Source of the DNA: Novosphingobium sp.
Lineage (GTDB): Bacteria > Pseudomonadota > Alphaproteobacteria > Sphingomonadales > Sphingomonadaceae
Assembly: GCA_025356575.1 (NCBI GenBank)
Contig: JANXSP010000118.1
Coordinates: 1 to 64,000 of the forward strand
Direction: 5' to 3'
DNA: 64,000 nucleotides
Shown here: positions 57,354-64,000 of the stretch, piece by piece
Layout of the letters: each line of letters begins with the position of its first letter
Numbering within the stretch: position 1 is the stretch's first letter
The notes under the pieces: generated by a model
What the model was told of the DNA's origin: nothing
What the model saw: the letters and a program-made list of their open reading frames with translations, nothing else
Databases searched by the model: none
Translations under genes and position numbers: made by a program

Positions 57354-58241
57354 TCACGCCACCGATGCGGCGTGGATTTCGTCGATCGCCCCGCCGAGAG
57401 AGCCGACGAATTCGTCGTCGCTCATTGGATGGCGCAAGTCTTCGAGCAACGCGCGGCTGAAGCTGGCGATGATCCCGCGGTTCTTGGCGAGCTCGGCGCA
57501 GGCGTCGGCACGGCTGTATCCGCCCGACAGCGCGACCACGCGCAGCACCGCGGGATGATCGACGAGGGCGTCGAAGGTCCCCGGCACCACCGGCAGGCTC
57601 AGCTTGAGCATGACCTGCTCGTCCTGCCCAAGAGTGCCGAGATGCGCGATCAGCGCGTCGCGCAGCAGGATGTCACACTCTCCGCGCGTGCCGCTCTTGA
57701 TGTTCACCTCGGGTTCGAGGATCGGCATCAGGCCGTGTGCGAGGACCTGGCGGCCGATTTCGAACTGCTGCGCAACAATCGCGGCGATCCCGCCGGCATC
57801 GGCGCTATTTACGACCGAGCGTTCCTTGGTGCCGAATACGCCGAGCGCCTTCGCCCGGTCGAGCAGCGCGCCAAGGTCGGGCATGGGTTTCATCAACTGG
57901 ACGCCATCGGCTTCGTCCTCGAGCCCCTTGTCGATCTTGAGGAACGGCACGACGCCTTTGTCGATCAGCGCGGCAGGAACCGGCTGGCCGTCGACCATCC
58001 CGTCCATCGTCCGCTCGAACAGGATCGCGCCCAGAACCTTTTGCCCGGTGAAGCACGGCGCCTTGATGATTCGCGCGCGCATGTCGTGGATCAGCGCGAA
58101 CATTTCCGCGTCGCTGGCCCAGGAACCATCCTCGACACCGTATCCGGCGAGCGCCTTGGGGGTCGACCCGCCGCTTTGATCGAGCGCCGCGATAAACCCG
58201 TCGCCCTTGCGAACCTTTTCCAGCATTGCTTCGTAATTCAT
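57354..58241 (-). CDS. fda: Class I fructose-bisphosphate aldolase
   Basis: A 295-residue Schiff-base aldolase of the Staphylococcus Fda type. It begins with G-F-I-A-A-L-D-Q-S-G-G-S-T-P-K-A-L and includes GVVPFLKIDKGL, E-P-E-V-N-I, V-M-L-K213-L-S-L-P with the substrate-binding lysine, and V-V-A-L-S-G-G-Y-S-R. It interconverts fructose-1,6-bisphosphate and two trioses. It completes the local tkt-gap-pgk set, from which it is separated by the TPR/dioxygenase and thioesterase genes. This class I enzyme is unrelated to the class II aldolase common elsewhere, and none is seen here. Confidence 0.93.
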   Translation of the reverse strand: MNYEAMLEKVRKGDGFIAALDQSGGSTPKALAGYGVEDGSWASDAEMFALIHDMRARIIKAPCFTGQKVLGAILFERTMDGMVDGQPVPAALIDKGVVPFLKIDKGLEDEADGVQLMKPMPDLGALLDRAKALGVFGTKERSVVNSADAGGIAAIVAQQFEIGRQVLAHGLMPILEPEVNIKSGTRGECDILLRDALIAHLGTLGQDEQVMLKLSLPVVPGTFDALVDHPAVLRVVALSGGYSRADACAELAKNRGIIASFSRALLEDLRHPMSDDEFVGSLGGAIDEIHAASVA

Positions 58242-58263
58242 TGATACCTCTGCAACATGAAGA

Positions 58264-58719
58264 TCAGACCCTGCGCCCGATCTTGCGAATGATCCCTGAG
58301 AAGCTGAGCACGGCGCGGTCGTCCGCCGTGACCAGTCCGCGTATGAAGATCGTCGACTTGCCGGCGCGGGTGACTTCGCCGCGGGCCTCGATCATCTCGC
58401 CGACGCGGGCGCTATCGAGGAAGTCGCCGGCCAGGTTGAGCGTGACCGCGTGATGCTCGCCAAGCTCGCCGCGCGCGATCGTAAACAGCGCGGAATCGGC
58501 GAAGGTCAACATGCAGCCGCCGTGCATGAACCCGCCGCCGTTCATATGGCGCTGCTCGGCCCGGAACGCACAGACTGCGCCGTCCTCATCGAACCGCTCA
58601 TAAAACGGCCCGGCGCGCTCCTCGAACGCGTCGCTTTTCCATGTCGACCATCCGGACCACTCGCCCTCGGTGACCGCCACCAGTCCCTGGGGCTGACCGA
58701 CGCCGGAATCCTCGCTCAT
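58264..58719 (-). CDS. PaaI-type hotdog thioesterase
   Basis: A 151-residue single-domain hotdog protein. The H-M-N-G-G-G-F-M-H-G-G-C-M-L-T-F-A-D-S-A segment is the PaaI signature. The start at 58719 has GAGG six bases upstream; an ATG at 58767 would add 16 unconserved residues. It lies 22 bp upstream of the aldolase gene and 90 bp after the TPR/dioxygenase gene. Substrate is unknown. It is distinct in sequence from the PaaI gene at 1521-1949. Confidence 0.83.
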   Translation of the reverse strand: MSEDSGVGQPQGLVAVTEGEWSGWSTWKSDAFEERAGPFYERFDEDGAVCAFRAEQRHMNGGGFMHGGCMLTFADSALFTIARGELGEHHAVTLNLAGDFLDSARVGEMIEARGEVTRAGKSTIFIRGLVTADDRAVLSFSGIIRKIGRRV

Positions 58720-58809
58720 CGGGAGCCTCGCAAGGGAGATGCGGAATTCGTCATCGGCCAGCCCCATAGCCAGCGAACCGGCGGATAACAACCTGACCGC
58801 AGCAGGTTT

Positions 58810-60057
58810 TCAGCGCGCATCGAATGCCACGCTGATCCGCTCGCCCGCCGCGAACGGGCGCGTCCCGTGATAGAGAAAGCTGGGAAACAGGACGAGCCGC
58901 CCCGGCTGCGGCGCGATACTGGTGAGCGGATCGAGCGGCAGGCGCAGGTCCTCCGGCGGTCGCCCCAGCTCGAGCCAACCTTCGCGCTCTCCCGCATCGA
59001 GCGCGGGTACGACGATATAGCACGCCGAGCTGACGATCCCCGCTGCATGAAGGTGCGCGACGTGGAACCCCGCCGCGGTCAGCCGCACCGACCAGCCCCC
59101 TGCCGCCGCCAATGGGGCATTTCGGTGACGCAGCAGTGGGTGCGCCGGGTCGAGCGGCGGAAGCGCGGCCCGGTAGTCTGCGAGCGCTGATCCGATCGCA
59201 TCGACGAGCGTCCGGATAACCCGGTCACGCCGTTCGAACAGCGCGCCGCGCGTCTGCGTTCCTCCGCGCACGCTTTGCCCGAGGGGGCGCGCGTTGGCGC
59301 GGTGGAGCGTCCGCAGCAGTTGCGCCAACGCTGCCAGATCGCTCTCGGGCACGGCAAGCTCGGTGACCGCTATCAGATGTTGCTGGCCCGATAGCCATGC
59401 GCCGCGCGGCGCTCCCAGCGCACGCCAGGTAACTTCGGTCAGCGCCCATGCCCCAAGGTCGCCGGGATCCTCGCTGCGCGCGGTGTCGAGCAACGACGCG
59501 GCCTGCGCCAGATCGCCCGTTCGCACAGCATGGCGCGCAGCGATCCGCGCCCGGCCCGGCATCGGCGGTATCTGCGCAAGCAATCCGGCAGCGCGCGCAT
59601 CGTCACCGGCAAGGCCGGCGTGATCGGCTTCGATCAGGCGCAGGACCGCGTCGGGGAAGTGCGCCTGCGCGGCGCGAGCGGCATCGGCCGCAGCCGCCTG
59701 CTCGCCCGCGCCGGCCAGCAATGCGATCCATGCATTCCACAGCGCGCCATTGCCCGGTTGATCGGCGAGTGCCCGTTGCAGAAAGCTGCCGAAAGCGGGA
59801 TCTCCGCGTTCGAAGCGCATCGCCGCAAGTGCCGATTGGCCGCGCACCCACCCGGGATTTGCCGCTGCCGCCGCCGAGAGATGCGCTAGCGGTTCGGGCG
59901 CATCGGCAGCCAGCAACGCCTCGGCCTGGCCAATCAGCAACTCTGGATCGTGAGGTGCCGCGGCGATTGCAGAAGCGAACAGCGAAGCCGCGTCGGTTTG
60001 GCCTGCAGCCAGCGCGGCCCACGCCGCAGCGGCGCGCGGATCGCCGGGCGCGGTCAC
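58810..60057 (-). CDS. TPR plus putative 2-oxoglutarate/Fe(II) oxygenase protein
   Basis: A 415-residue protein. The N-terminal half (residues about 10-200) is alanine-rich with TPR-like helical pairs. The C-terminal part has the double-stranded-beta-helix pattern of 2OG-Fe(II) oxygenases: H335-L-H337 in F-H-V-A-H-L-H-A-A-G, then G-R-L-V-L-F-P-S-F-L-Y-H397-G-T, then E-R-I-S-V-A-F, with an R that could bind 2-oxoglutarate. Relatives with TPRs often hydroxylate protein or small-molecule substrates, not defined here. It starts at a GTG two bases after the pgk stop, so it is probably coupled to pgk. The exact third iron ligand cannot be fixed by eye. Confidence 0.76.
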   Translation of the reverse strand: MTAPGDPRAAAAWAALAAGQTDAASLFASAIAAAPHDPELLIGQAEALLAADAPEPLAHLSAAAAANPGWVRGQSALAAMRFERGDPAFGSFLQRALADQPGNGALWNAWIALLAGAGEQAAAADAARAAQAHFPDAVLRLIEADHAGLAGDDARAAGLLAQIPPMPGRARIAARHAVRTGDLAQAASLLDTARSEDPGDLGAWALTEVTWRALGAPRGAWLSGQQHLIAVTELAVPESDLAALAQLLRTLHRANARPLGQSVRGGTQTRGALFERRDRVIRTLVDAIGSALADYRAALPPLDPAHPLLRHRNAPLAAAGGWSVRLTAAGFHVAHLHAAGIVSSACYIVVPALDAGEREGWLELGRPPEDLRLPLDPLTSIAPQPGRLVLFPSFLYHGTRPFAAGERISVAFDAR

Positions 60058-60058
60058 T

Positions 60059-61261
60059 TCACGCGCGCTCGAGCGCCGCCACCCCAGGCAGGACGCGCCC
60101 TTCCATCCATTCGAGGAACGCCCCGCCAGCGGTTGAAACGTATGTGAAATCGCCTGCCACCCCGGCGTGGTTTAGCGCGGCGACGGTGTCGCCCCCGCCC
60201 GCGACCGAGACCAACCCGCCCTCCCGCGTCAGCGCTGCGGCGGTCTTGGCCAGAGCAACGGTCGCGGCATCGAATGGCGGGATTTCGAACGCGCCGAGCG
60301 GGCCATTCCACACGAGCGTGCGGCAGGTCTTGAGAACATCGCCGAGCGCCTCGACCGCAGCGGGCCCGATATCGAGGATCATCTCGTCGGCGGCGACTTC
60401 GTGGACGTTGCAAGTGCGCAAGGATGCCGGGTTGGCGGCGAACTCCTTCGCCACGACGACATCGTAGGGCAGATGCACCGTGCACCCGGCCTTGTCCGCG
60501 GCGGCGAGAATCTCCTCTGCGGTCGCGGCAAGATCGTGCTCGCACAGCGACTTGCCGACCGCAACGCCGCGCGCGGCGAGGAATGTGTTGGCCATGCCGC
60601 CGCCGATGATCAGGTGATCGACCTTGCCGACAAGATGCTTGAGCACGCCGAGCTTGGACGACACCTTGGCCCCGCCGACGACCGCGGCGACGGGCTTTTC
60701 GGGCGCATCGAGCGCCTTGCCCAGCGCGGTCAGTTCGGCTTCCATCGAACGCCCGGCGTAGGCAGGTAACAGGTGCGCGAGCGCTTCGGTCGTCGCGTGG
60801 GCGCGGTGCGCGGCGGAGAACGCATCGTTGACGTAGAAGTCGCCGTTGGCCGCGATCGCCTTGGCAAAATCGCCGTCGTTGGCTTCCTCACCCGGCCAGA
60901 ACCGCGTGTTCTCGAGCACCGCGATATCGCCGGGGCGCAGGATCCCGATGGTTTGCGCGACGACCGGCCCGGCAACTTCGGGAACGAACATGACCTCGCG
61001 CCCAAGCACGTCCTGGACCGCATCGATCACCATCGACAGCGACATCACCGACGAGCGGTTGCCCCCCGGCCGCCCGAAATGCGCGAGCAGGAGGACTTTG
61101 GCGCCGGCGTCGGCGAGTTCGAGGATCGTCGGCGCGCTGGCGCGGATGCGGGTGTCGTCGGTGACCGCGCCATCGGCCATCGGCAGGTTGAGATCGACGC
61201 GAACGAGGGCGACCTTGCCGCGGATGTCGCCCAGATCGTCGAGGGTTGCAAACGCGCTCAT
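60059..61261 (-). CDS. pgk: Phosphoglycerate kinase
   Basis: A 400-residue two-domain kinase of glycolysis/gluconeogenesis. The N-terminal substrate-binding part has [19 protein letters not shown] (with the usual N-x-P and T-R pattern) and H-F-G-R-P. The hinge and C-terminal nucleotide domain include V-G-G-A-K-V-S-S-K, and G-G-G-D-T-V-A-A-L near the end, the phosphate-binding loop. Length is normal. It lies in the tkt-gap-MOSC-pgk run; its ATG overlaps the MOSC stop by 4 bp, so expression should be coupled. Confidence 0.96.
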   Translation of the reverse strand: MSAFATLDDLGDIRGKVALVRVDLNLPMADGAVTDDTRIRASAPTILELADAGAKVLLLAHFGRPGGNRSSVMSLSMVIDAVQDVLGREVMFVPEVAGPVVAQTIGILRPGDIAVLENTRFWPGEEANDGDFAKAIAANGDFYVNDAFSAAHRAHATTEALAHLLPAYAGRSMEAELTALGKALDAPEKPVAAVVGGAKVSSKLGVLKHLVGKVDHLIIGGGMANTFLAARGVAVGKSLCEHDLAATAEEILAAADKAGCTVHLPYDVVVAKEFAANPASLRTCNVHEVAADEMILDIGPAAVEALGDVLKTCRTLVWNGPLGAFEIPPFDAATVALAKTAAALTREGGLVSVAGGGDTVAALNHAGVAGDFTYVSTAGGAFLEWMEGRVLPGVAALERA

Positions 61262-61740
61262 GCTTCGATCCTTATCGTGTCGCCGACCGAAATTTCGCCT
61301 TCGATCAGCACTTTGGTGCACACTCCCCCGCGCCAGTCGGGGGTGAGCGCGGCTTCGAGCCCGGGGCGCAGCGCTTCCATCTTGAAGCATGGATTGCACT
61401 CGGCGGTGACCTCGAGCACGACCTCGGCGCCGACCGCGATCCGCGTGCCCGGTGTGCGCGGCAAGCGGATGTCGCCGACGTAAAGGTTGGCGCGGCGGTG
61501 GTGCCAATCGATGTCCGCGCCGATTTCCGCCAGCGCCGCCTGCCAACCGGCTGCGTCGAGCAATGTCACCTGCCGCTTCGACGGCTTGCCCGCGCGCGTG
61601 GCACCCTTGCAATCGCCCGCAACCCCGCGCGACAGCGTGATCGCGGCGCGCTCGGTGGTCTCGACCGGTGCGCCCGAAGCCGGACGCCGCGCGATCCCGA
61701 GCAGGCGCCCCTGCCCGTCAGGAGTTGCGGGGCCGCTCAC
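61258..61740 (-). CDS. MOSC-domain protein between gap and pgk
   Basis: A 160-residue MOSC-domain protein. The recognisable parts are [16 protein letters not shown], and [12 protein letters not shown], the last two with cysteines that could carry sulfur. It starts at a GTG (61740) sharing GTGA with the gap stop and its own stop shares ATGA with pgk, so it is locked into a glycolytic unit with 4-bp overlaps on both sides. Its role there is unknown. An ATG-less longer frame runs into gap and is not the gene. Confidence 0.83.
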   Translation of the reverse strand: MSGPATPDGQGRLLGIARRPASGAPVETTERAAITLSRGVAGDCKGATRAGKPSKRQVTLLDAAGWQAALAEIGADIDWHHRRANLYVGDIRLPRTPGTRIAVGAEVVLEVTAECNPCFKMEALRPGLEAALTPDWRGGVCTKVLIEGEISVGDTIRIEA

Positions 61741-62747
61741 AGCAGCCCGGCGATGACCCCGGCGGTATCGACCATGCGGTTCGAAAAGCCCCACTCGTTG
61801 TCATACCAACTGACCACGCGGACCAGCTTGCCTTCGAGCACCGCAGTCTCGAGGCTGTCGATCGTCGAGGAGTGCGGGTCGTGGTTGAAGTCGATCGAGA
61901 CCAGCGGTTCCTCGCAATAGGCGAGCACGCCCTTGAGCGGTCCGGACAACGACGCGGCCTTGAGCGCGGCGTTGATCTCCTCGACGCTGGTGTCGCGCTT
62001 GGGCGTGAACGTAAGGTCGACCAGGCTGACATTGGGCGTGGGCACGCGCACCGCCGAGCCATCGAGCTTGCCCTTCAGTTCGGGCAGGACCTCGCCCACC
62101 GCGCGTGCTGCGCCGGTCGTGGTCGGGATGATATTCATCGCCGCGGCGCGCGAACGGCGCGGGTCCGAGTGGATCTGATCAAGGATCTTCTGGTCGTTGG
62201 TATAGCTATGGATCGTCGTCATCAGCCCACGTTCGATCCCGACCAGATCGTTGCAGACCTTGGCCAGCGGGGCGAGGCAGTTGGTGGTGCAGCTTGCATT
62301 GGAAACGATCGTGTCGGCGGCGGTCAGCACATCGTGGTTGACCCCGTAGACGATGGTCTTGTCCGCGCCCTTGGCCGGGGCCGAGATCAACACGCGCTTC
62401 GCGCCCGCGTCGAGGTGCTTCTGGCCGCCCTCGCGGTCGGCGAAAAAGCCGGTGCATTCGAGCGCGATGTCGATGCCGTTGGCCTTGTGCGGCAGATTGG
62501 CGGGGTCGCGCTCGGCGGTGACGTGGATTTTCTTGCCGTTGACGACGATGTCGGTGCCATCGACCTCGACCGTACCGGGAAACGGACCGTGGACGCTGTC
62601 GCGCTTGAACAGCAGCGCATTGGCCTTGGCATCGGCGAGATCGTTGATCGACACGAGTTCGAGCCCGCAATCGGGCCGCTCGAGGATGGCGCGCGCGACA
62701 AGCCGCCCGATACGCCCGAAACCGTTGATTGCAACTTTCGTCGCCAT
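61737..62747 (-). CDS. gap: Type I glyceraldehyde-3-phosphate dehydrogenase
   Basis: A 336-residue NAD-dependent enzyme of central carbon metabolism. It starts with [12 protein letters not shown], the Rossmann dinucleotide loop. The catalytic cysteine is C153 in [12 protein letters not shown]. Further signature elements are [13 protein letters not shown] and [11 protein letters not shown]. Length is standard. It follows tkt after 14 bp and overlaps the MOSC gene by 4 bp. Confidence 0.97.
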   Translation of the reverse strand: MATKVAINGFGRIGRLVARAILERPDCGLELVSINDLADAKANALLFKRDSVHGPFPGTVEVDGTDIVVNGKKIHVTAERDPANLPHKANGIDIALECTGFFADREGGQKHLDAGAKRVLISAPAKGADKTIVYGVNHDVLTAADTIVSNASCTTNCLAPLAKVCNDLVGIERGLMTTIHSYTNDQKILDQIHSDPRRSRAAAMNIIPTTTGAARAVGEVLPELKGKLDGSAVRVPTPNVSLVDLTFTPKRDTSVEEINAALKAASLSGPLKGVLAYCEEPLVSIDFNHDPHSSTIDSLETAVLEGKLVRVVSWYDNEWGFSNRMVDTAGVIAGLL

Positions 62748-62761
62748 GCTAATAACTCCTG

Positions 62762-64000
62762 CTAAACTTCTAGTCTTGTTTTGATTTTCGATACGATCTG
62801 ATCGGCGGCGAAGCCGAAATGCGGAAACAATTGCTCGGCCGGGCCCGAGGCGCCGAAGCTGTCGATCCCGATCGTCAGGCCATCTGTCCCGACGTATTTC
62901 TGCCAGCCGAGCGTCACTCCGGCCTCGACCGAGACCTTGAGGACTCCTGCGGGAAGCAGGCCTGCGCGGTACGCATCGTCCTGCATGTCGAATTCGCGCC
63001 AGCCCGGCATCGAGATGACATCGGCGCCAATTCCTTCGGCTTCGAGCGCCTTGGCGGTGTCGACCGCGAGCGAGACCTCCGAACCTGTCGCAAGCAGCAC
63101 GACCTGGCGCGCTGCGGTGGCGCAAATCAGCCGGTATCCGCCCCGCGCGCTGAGGTTCTCGCTAGCATCGTTCCGCAATGCGGGCAGGTTCTGACGGGTC
63201 AGCGCGAGCAGCGAAGGGCCGTCGCGCCGGGCCAAGGCAAGCGCCCAGCATTCAGCCGTCTCGACCGCATCGGCGGGGCGATAGACGCCCAGGCCCGGAA
63301 TCATCCGGAGGCTCATGACGTGTTCGATCGGCTGATGGGTCGGTCCGTCCTCGCCCACGCCAAGGCTGTCGTGGGTCATCACGTAGACGACTTGCGCGCG
63401 CTGCAGCGCCGAAAGGCGGATCGCGTTGCGGCAGTAATCGGAAAACACCAGGAACGTGCCGCCGTACGGTATCAGCCCACCGTGGAGCGCGATCCCGTTC
63501 ATAGCTGCGGCCATTCCGAACTCGCGGATGCCGTAATAGACGTAGCGCCCGGCGTAATCGCCCGCGCAGAGCGGCGCGGTGGCGGCGGTCTTGGTCAGGT
63601 TCGAACCGGTGAGATCGGCCGACCCGCCGATCAGGGCCGGGATGCTCGCGGTGAGCGACTGGAGCGCGTTCTCGCTCGACTTGCGCGTGGCGAGTTTTGG
63701 CTGCGATTGCGAGATTTCAGCAAGATAGGCGTCGAAGCTGGCCAGCGATGGTAGCTCTCCACCGAACTCGCGCTGAAATGTCCGGCCCTTCTCGCTGGTC
63801 GCGCGCGCTTCCCATTTATCGCGCGCTGCCGCGCCGCGCGCGCCGAGTGCGCGCCAATCGGCCAGGATCGGCGCCGGGATCTCGAACGCCGGGGCATCCC
63901 AATGCAATTGCGCGCGCGCGGCGACGATTTCCTCGGCACCCAACGGACTTCCGTGGACGTTATGGGTGCCCTGCTTGTGCGGCGCGCCCTTGCCGATGAT
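62762..64000 (-). CDS. tkt: Transketolase, C-terminal part (continues beyond the window)
   Basis: The last 412 codons of a transketolase; the N-terminal roughly 250 residues, with most of the thiamine-diphosphate pyrophosphate site, lie beyond base 64000. Visible are [20 protein letters not shown] (the cofactor-region loop), [17 protein letters not shown] with the catalytic glutamate, [16 protein letters not shown], and F-G-A-S-G-P. It moves two-carbon units in the pentose-phosphate pathway. It is the first of the minus-strand glycolytic run seen here. Confidence 0.95.
   Translation of the reverse strand: MIGKGAPHKQGTHNVHGSPLGAEEIVAARAQLHWDAPAFEIPAPILADWRALGARGAAARDKWEARATSEKGRTFQREFGGELPSLASFDAYLAEISQSQPKLATRKSSENALQSLTASIPALIGGSADLTGSNLTKTAATAPLCAGDYAGRYVYYGIREFGMAAAMNGIALHGGLIPYGGTFLVFSDYCRNAIRLSALQRAQVVYVMTHDSLGVGEDGPTHQPIEHVMSLRMIPGLGVYRPADAVETAECWALALARRDGPSLLALTRQNLPALRNDASENLSARGGYRLICATAARQVVLLATGSEVSLAVDTAKALEAEGIGADVISMPGWREFDMQDDAYRAGLLPAGVLKVSVEAGVTLGWQKYVGTDGLTIGIDSFGASGPAEQLFPHFGFAADQIVSKIKTRLEV

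Noticed and set aside
1..64000. Mobile elements or recent large-scale transfer
   Set aside because: No transposase, integrase, phage gene or terminal repeats were seen, and base composition looks even throughout.

Overview
The window is about 64 kb of uniformly GC-rich, gene-dense bacterial chromosome. Gene content points to an alphaproteobacterium of the order Sphingomonadales: phoR-pstSCAB-phoU-phoB order, an XrtA/PEP-CTERM-type regulator pair (PrsK/PrsR) with its exopolysaccharide sugar transferase, ImuA/ImuB/DnaE2 genes behind alphaproteobacterial GTTC-N7-GTTC LexA boxes, a GGAAC-N17-CGTT EcfG-type stress promoter, and a tkt-gap-pgk-aldolase-thiE order. I see no insertion sequence, prophage, CRISPR array or rRNA. 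This taxonomic placement is inferred from gene content, not from a search.

Layout. 0-6 kb: the start of an epoxide hydrolase, a penicillin-binding-type serine hydrolase, a hotdog thioesterase, leuA behind a leucine-rich leader peptide and attenuator-like stem, then a fasciclin protein, anti-sigma factor and ECF sigma factor set that resembles the SigK-RskA-MPT70 group. 6-16.8 kb: an amidohydrolase, a 1099-residue GH18/NodB/GT2 fusion, a MOSC protein, a nitronate monooxygenase, an AHH-nuclease-like gene overlapping a DUF4261-like gene, a flavodoxin-like gene, recJ and a VOC protein. 16.9-24.4 kb: two tRNA-Glu genes that differ by one base, then the complete phosphate regulon with a Pho box on the phoR stop codon. 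24.4-35 kb: an SOS mutagenesis and repair island with radical SAM-udgX-dnaE2 behind one LexA box and imuA-imuB behind another, followed by a stress-promoter-driven flavin-fold protein. 35-41 kb: an amino-acid permease, panB, a TerC/DUF475 membrane protein, a bile-acid-symporter-type carrier and a CoA transferase. 41-47.3 kb: TPR protein, prsR, prsK and sugar transferase. 47.3-50.6 kb: a RamB/ScfR-like regulator divergent from isocitrate lyase, with two adjacent inverted repeats between them. 50.6-57.4 kb: tRNA-Leu, efp-suhB, a cell-wall pair (L,D-transpeptidase and M23 peptidase), thiE, an MddA-like methyltransferase and small secreted proteins. 57.4-64 kb: a glycolytic operon on the minus strand running tkt-gap-MOSC-pgk-TPR/dioxygenase, then a thioesterase and class I aldolase.

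The most distinctive system is the SOS island. It co-transcribes a UdgX-family uracil-capturing protein, a putative DNA-repair radical SAM protein and the error-prone polymerase DnaE2, and places the polymerase's accessory proteins ImuA/ImuB in a separate LexA-box unit 1.3 kb away. Other regulation readable from sequence includes leu attenuation, the Pho box, the EcfG promoter and the aceA/regulator operator-like repeats.
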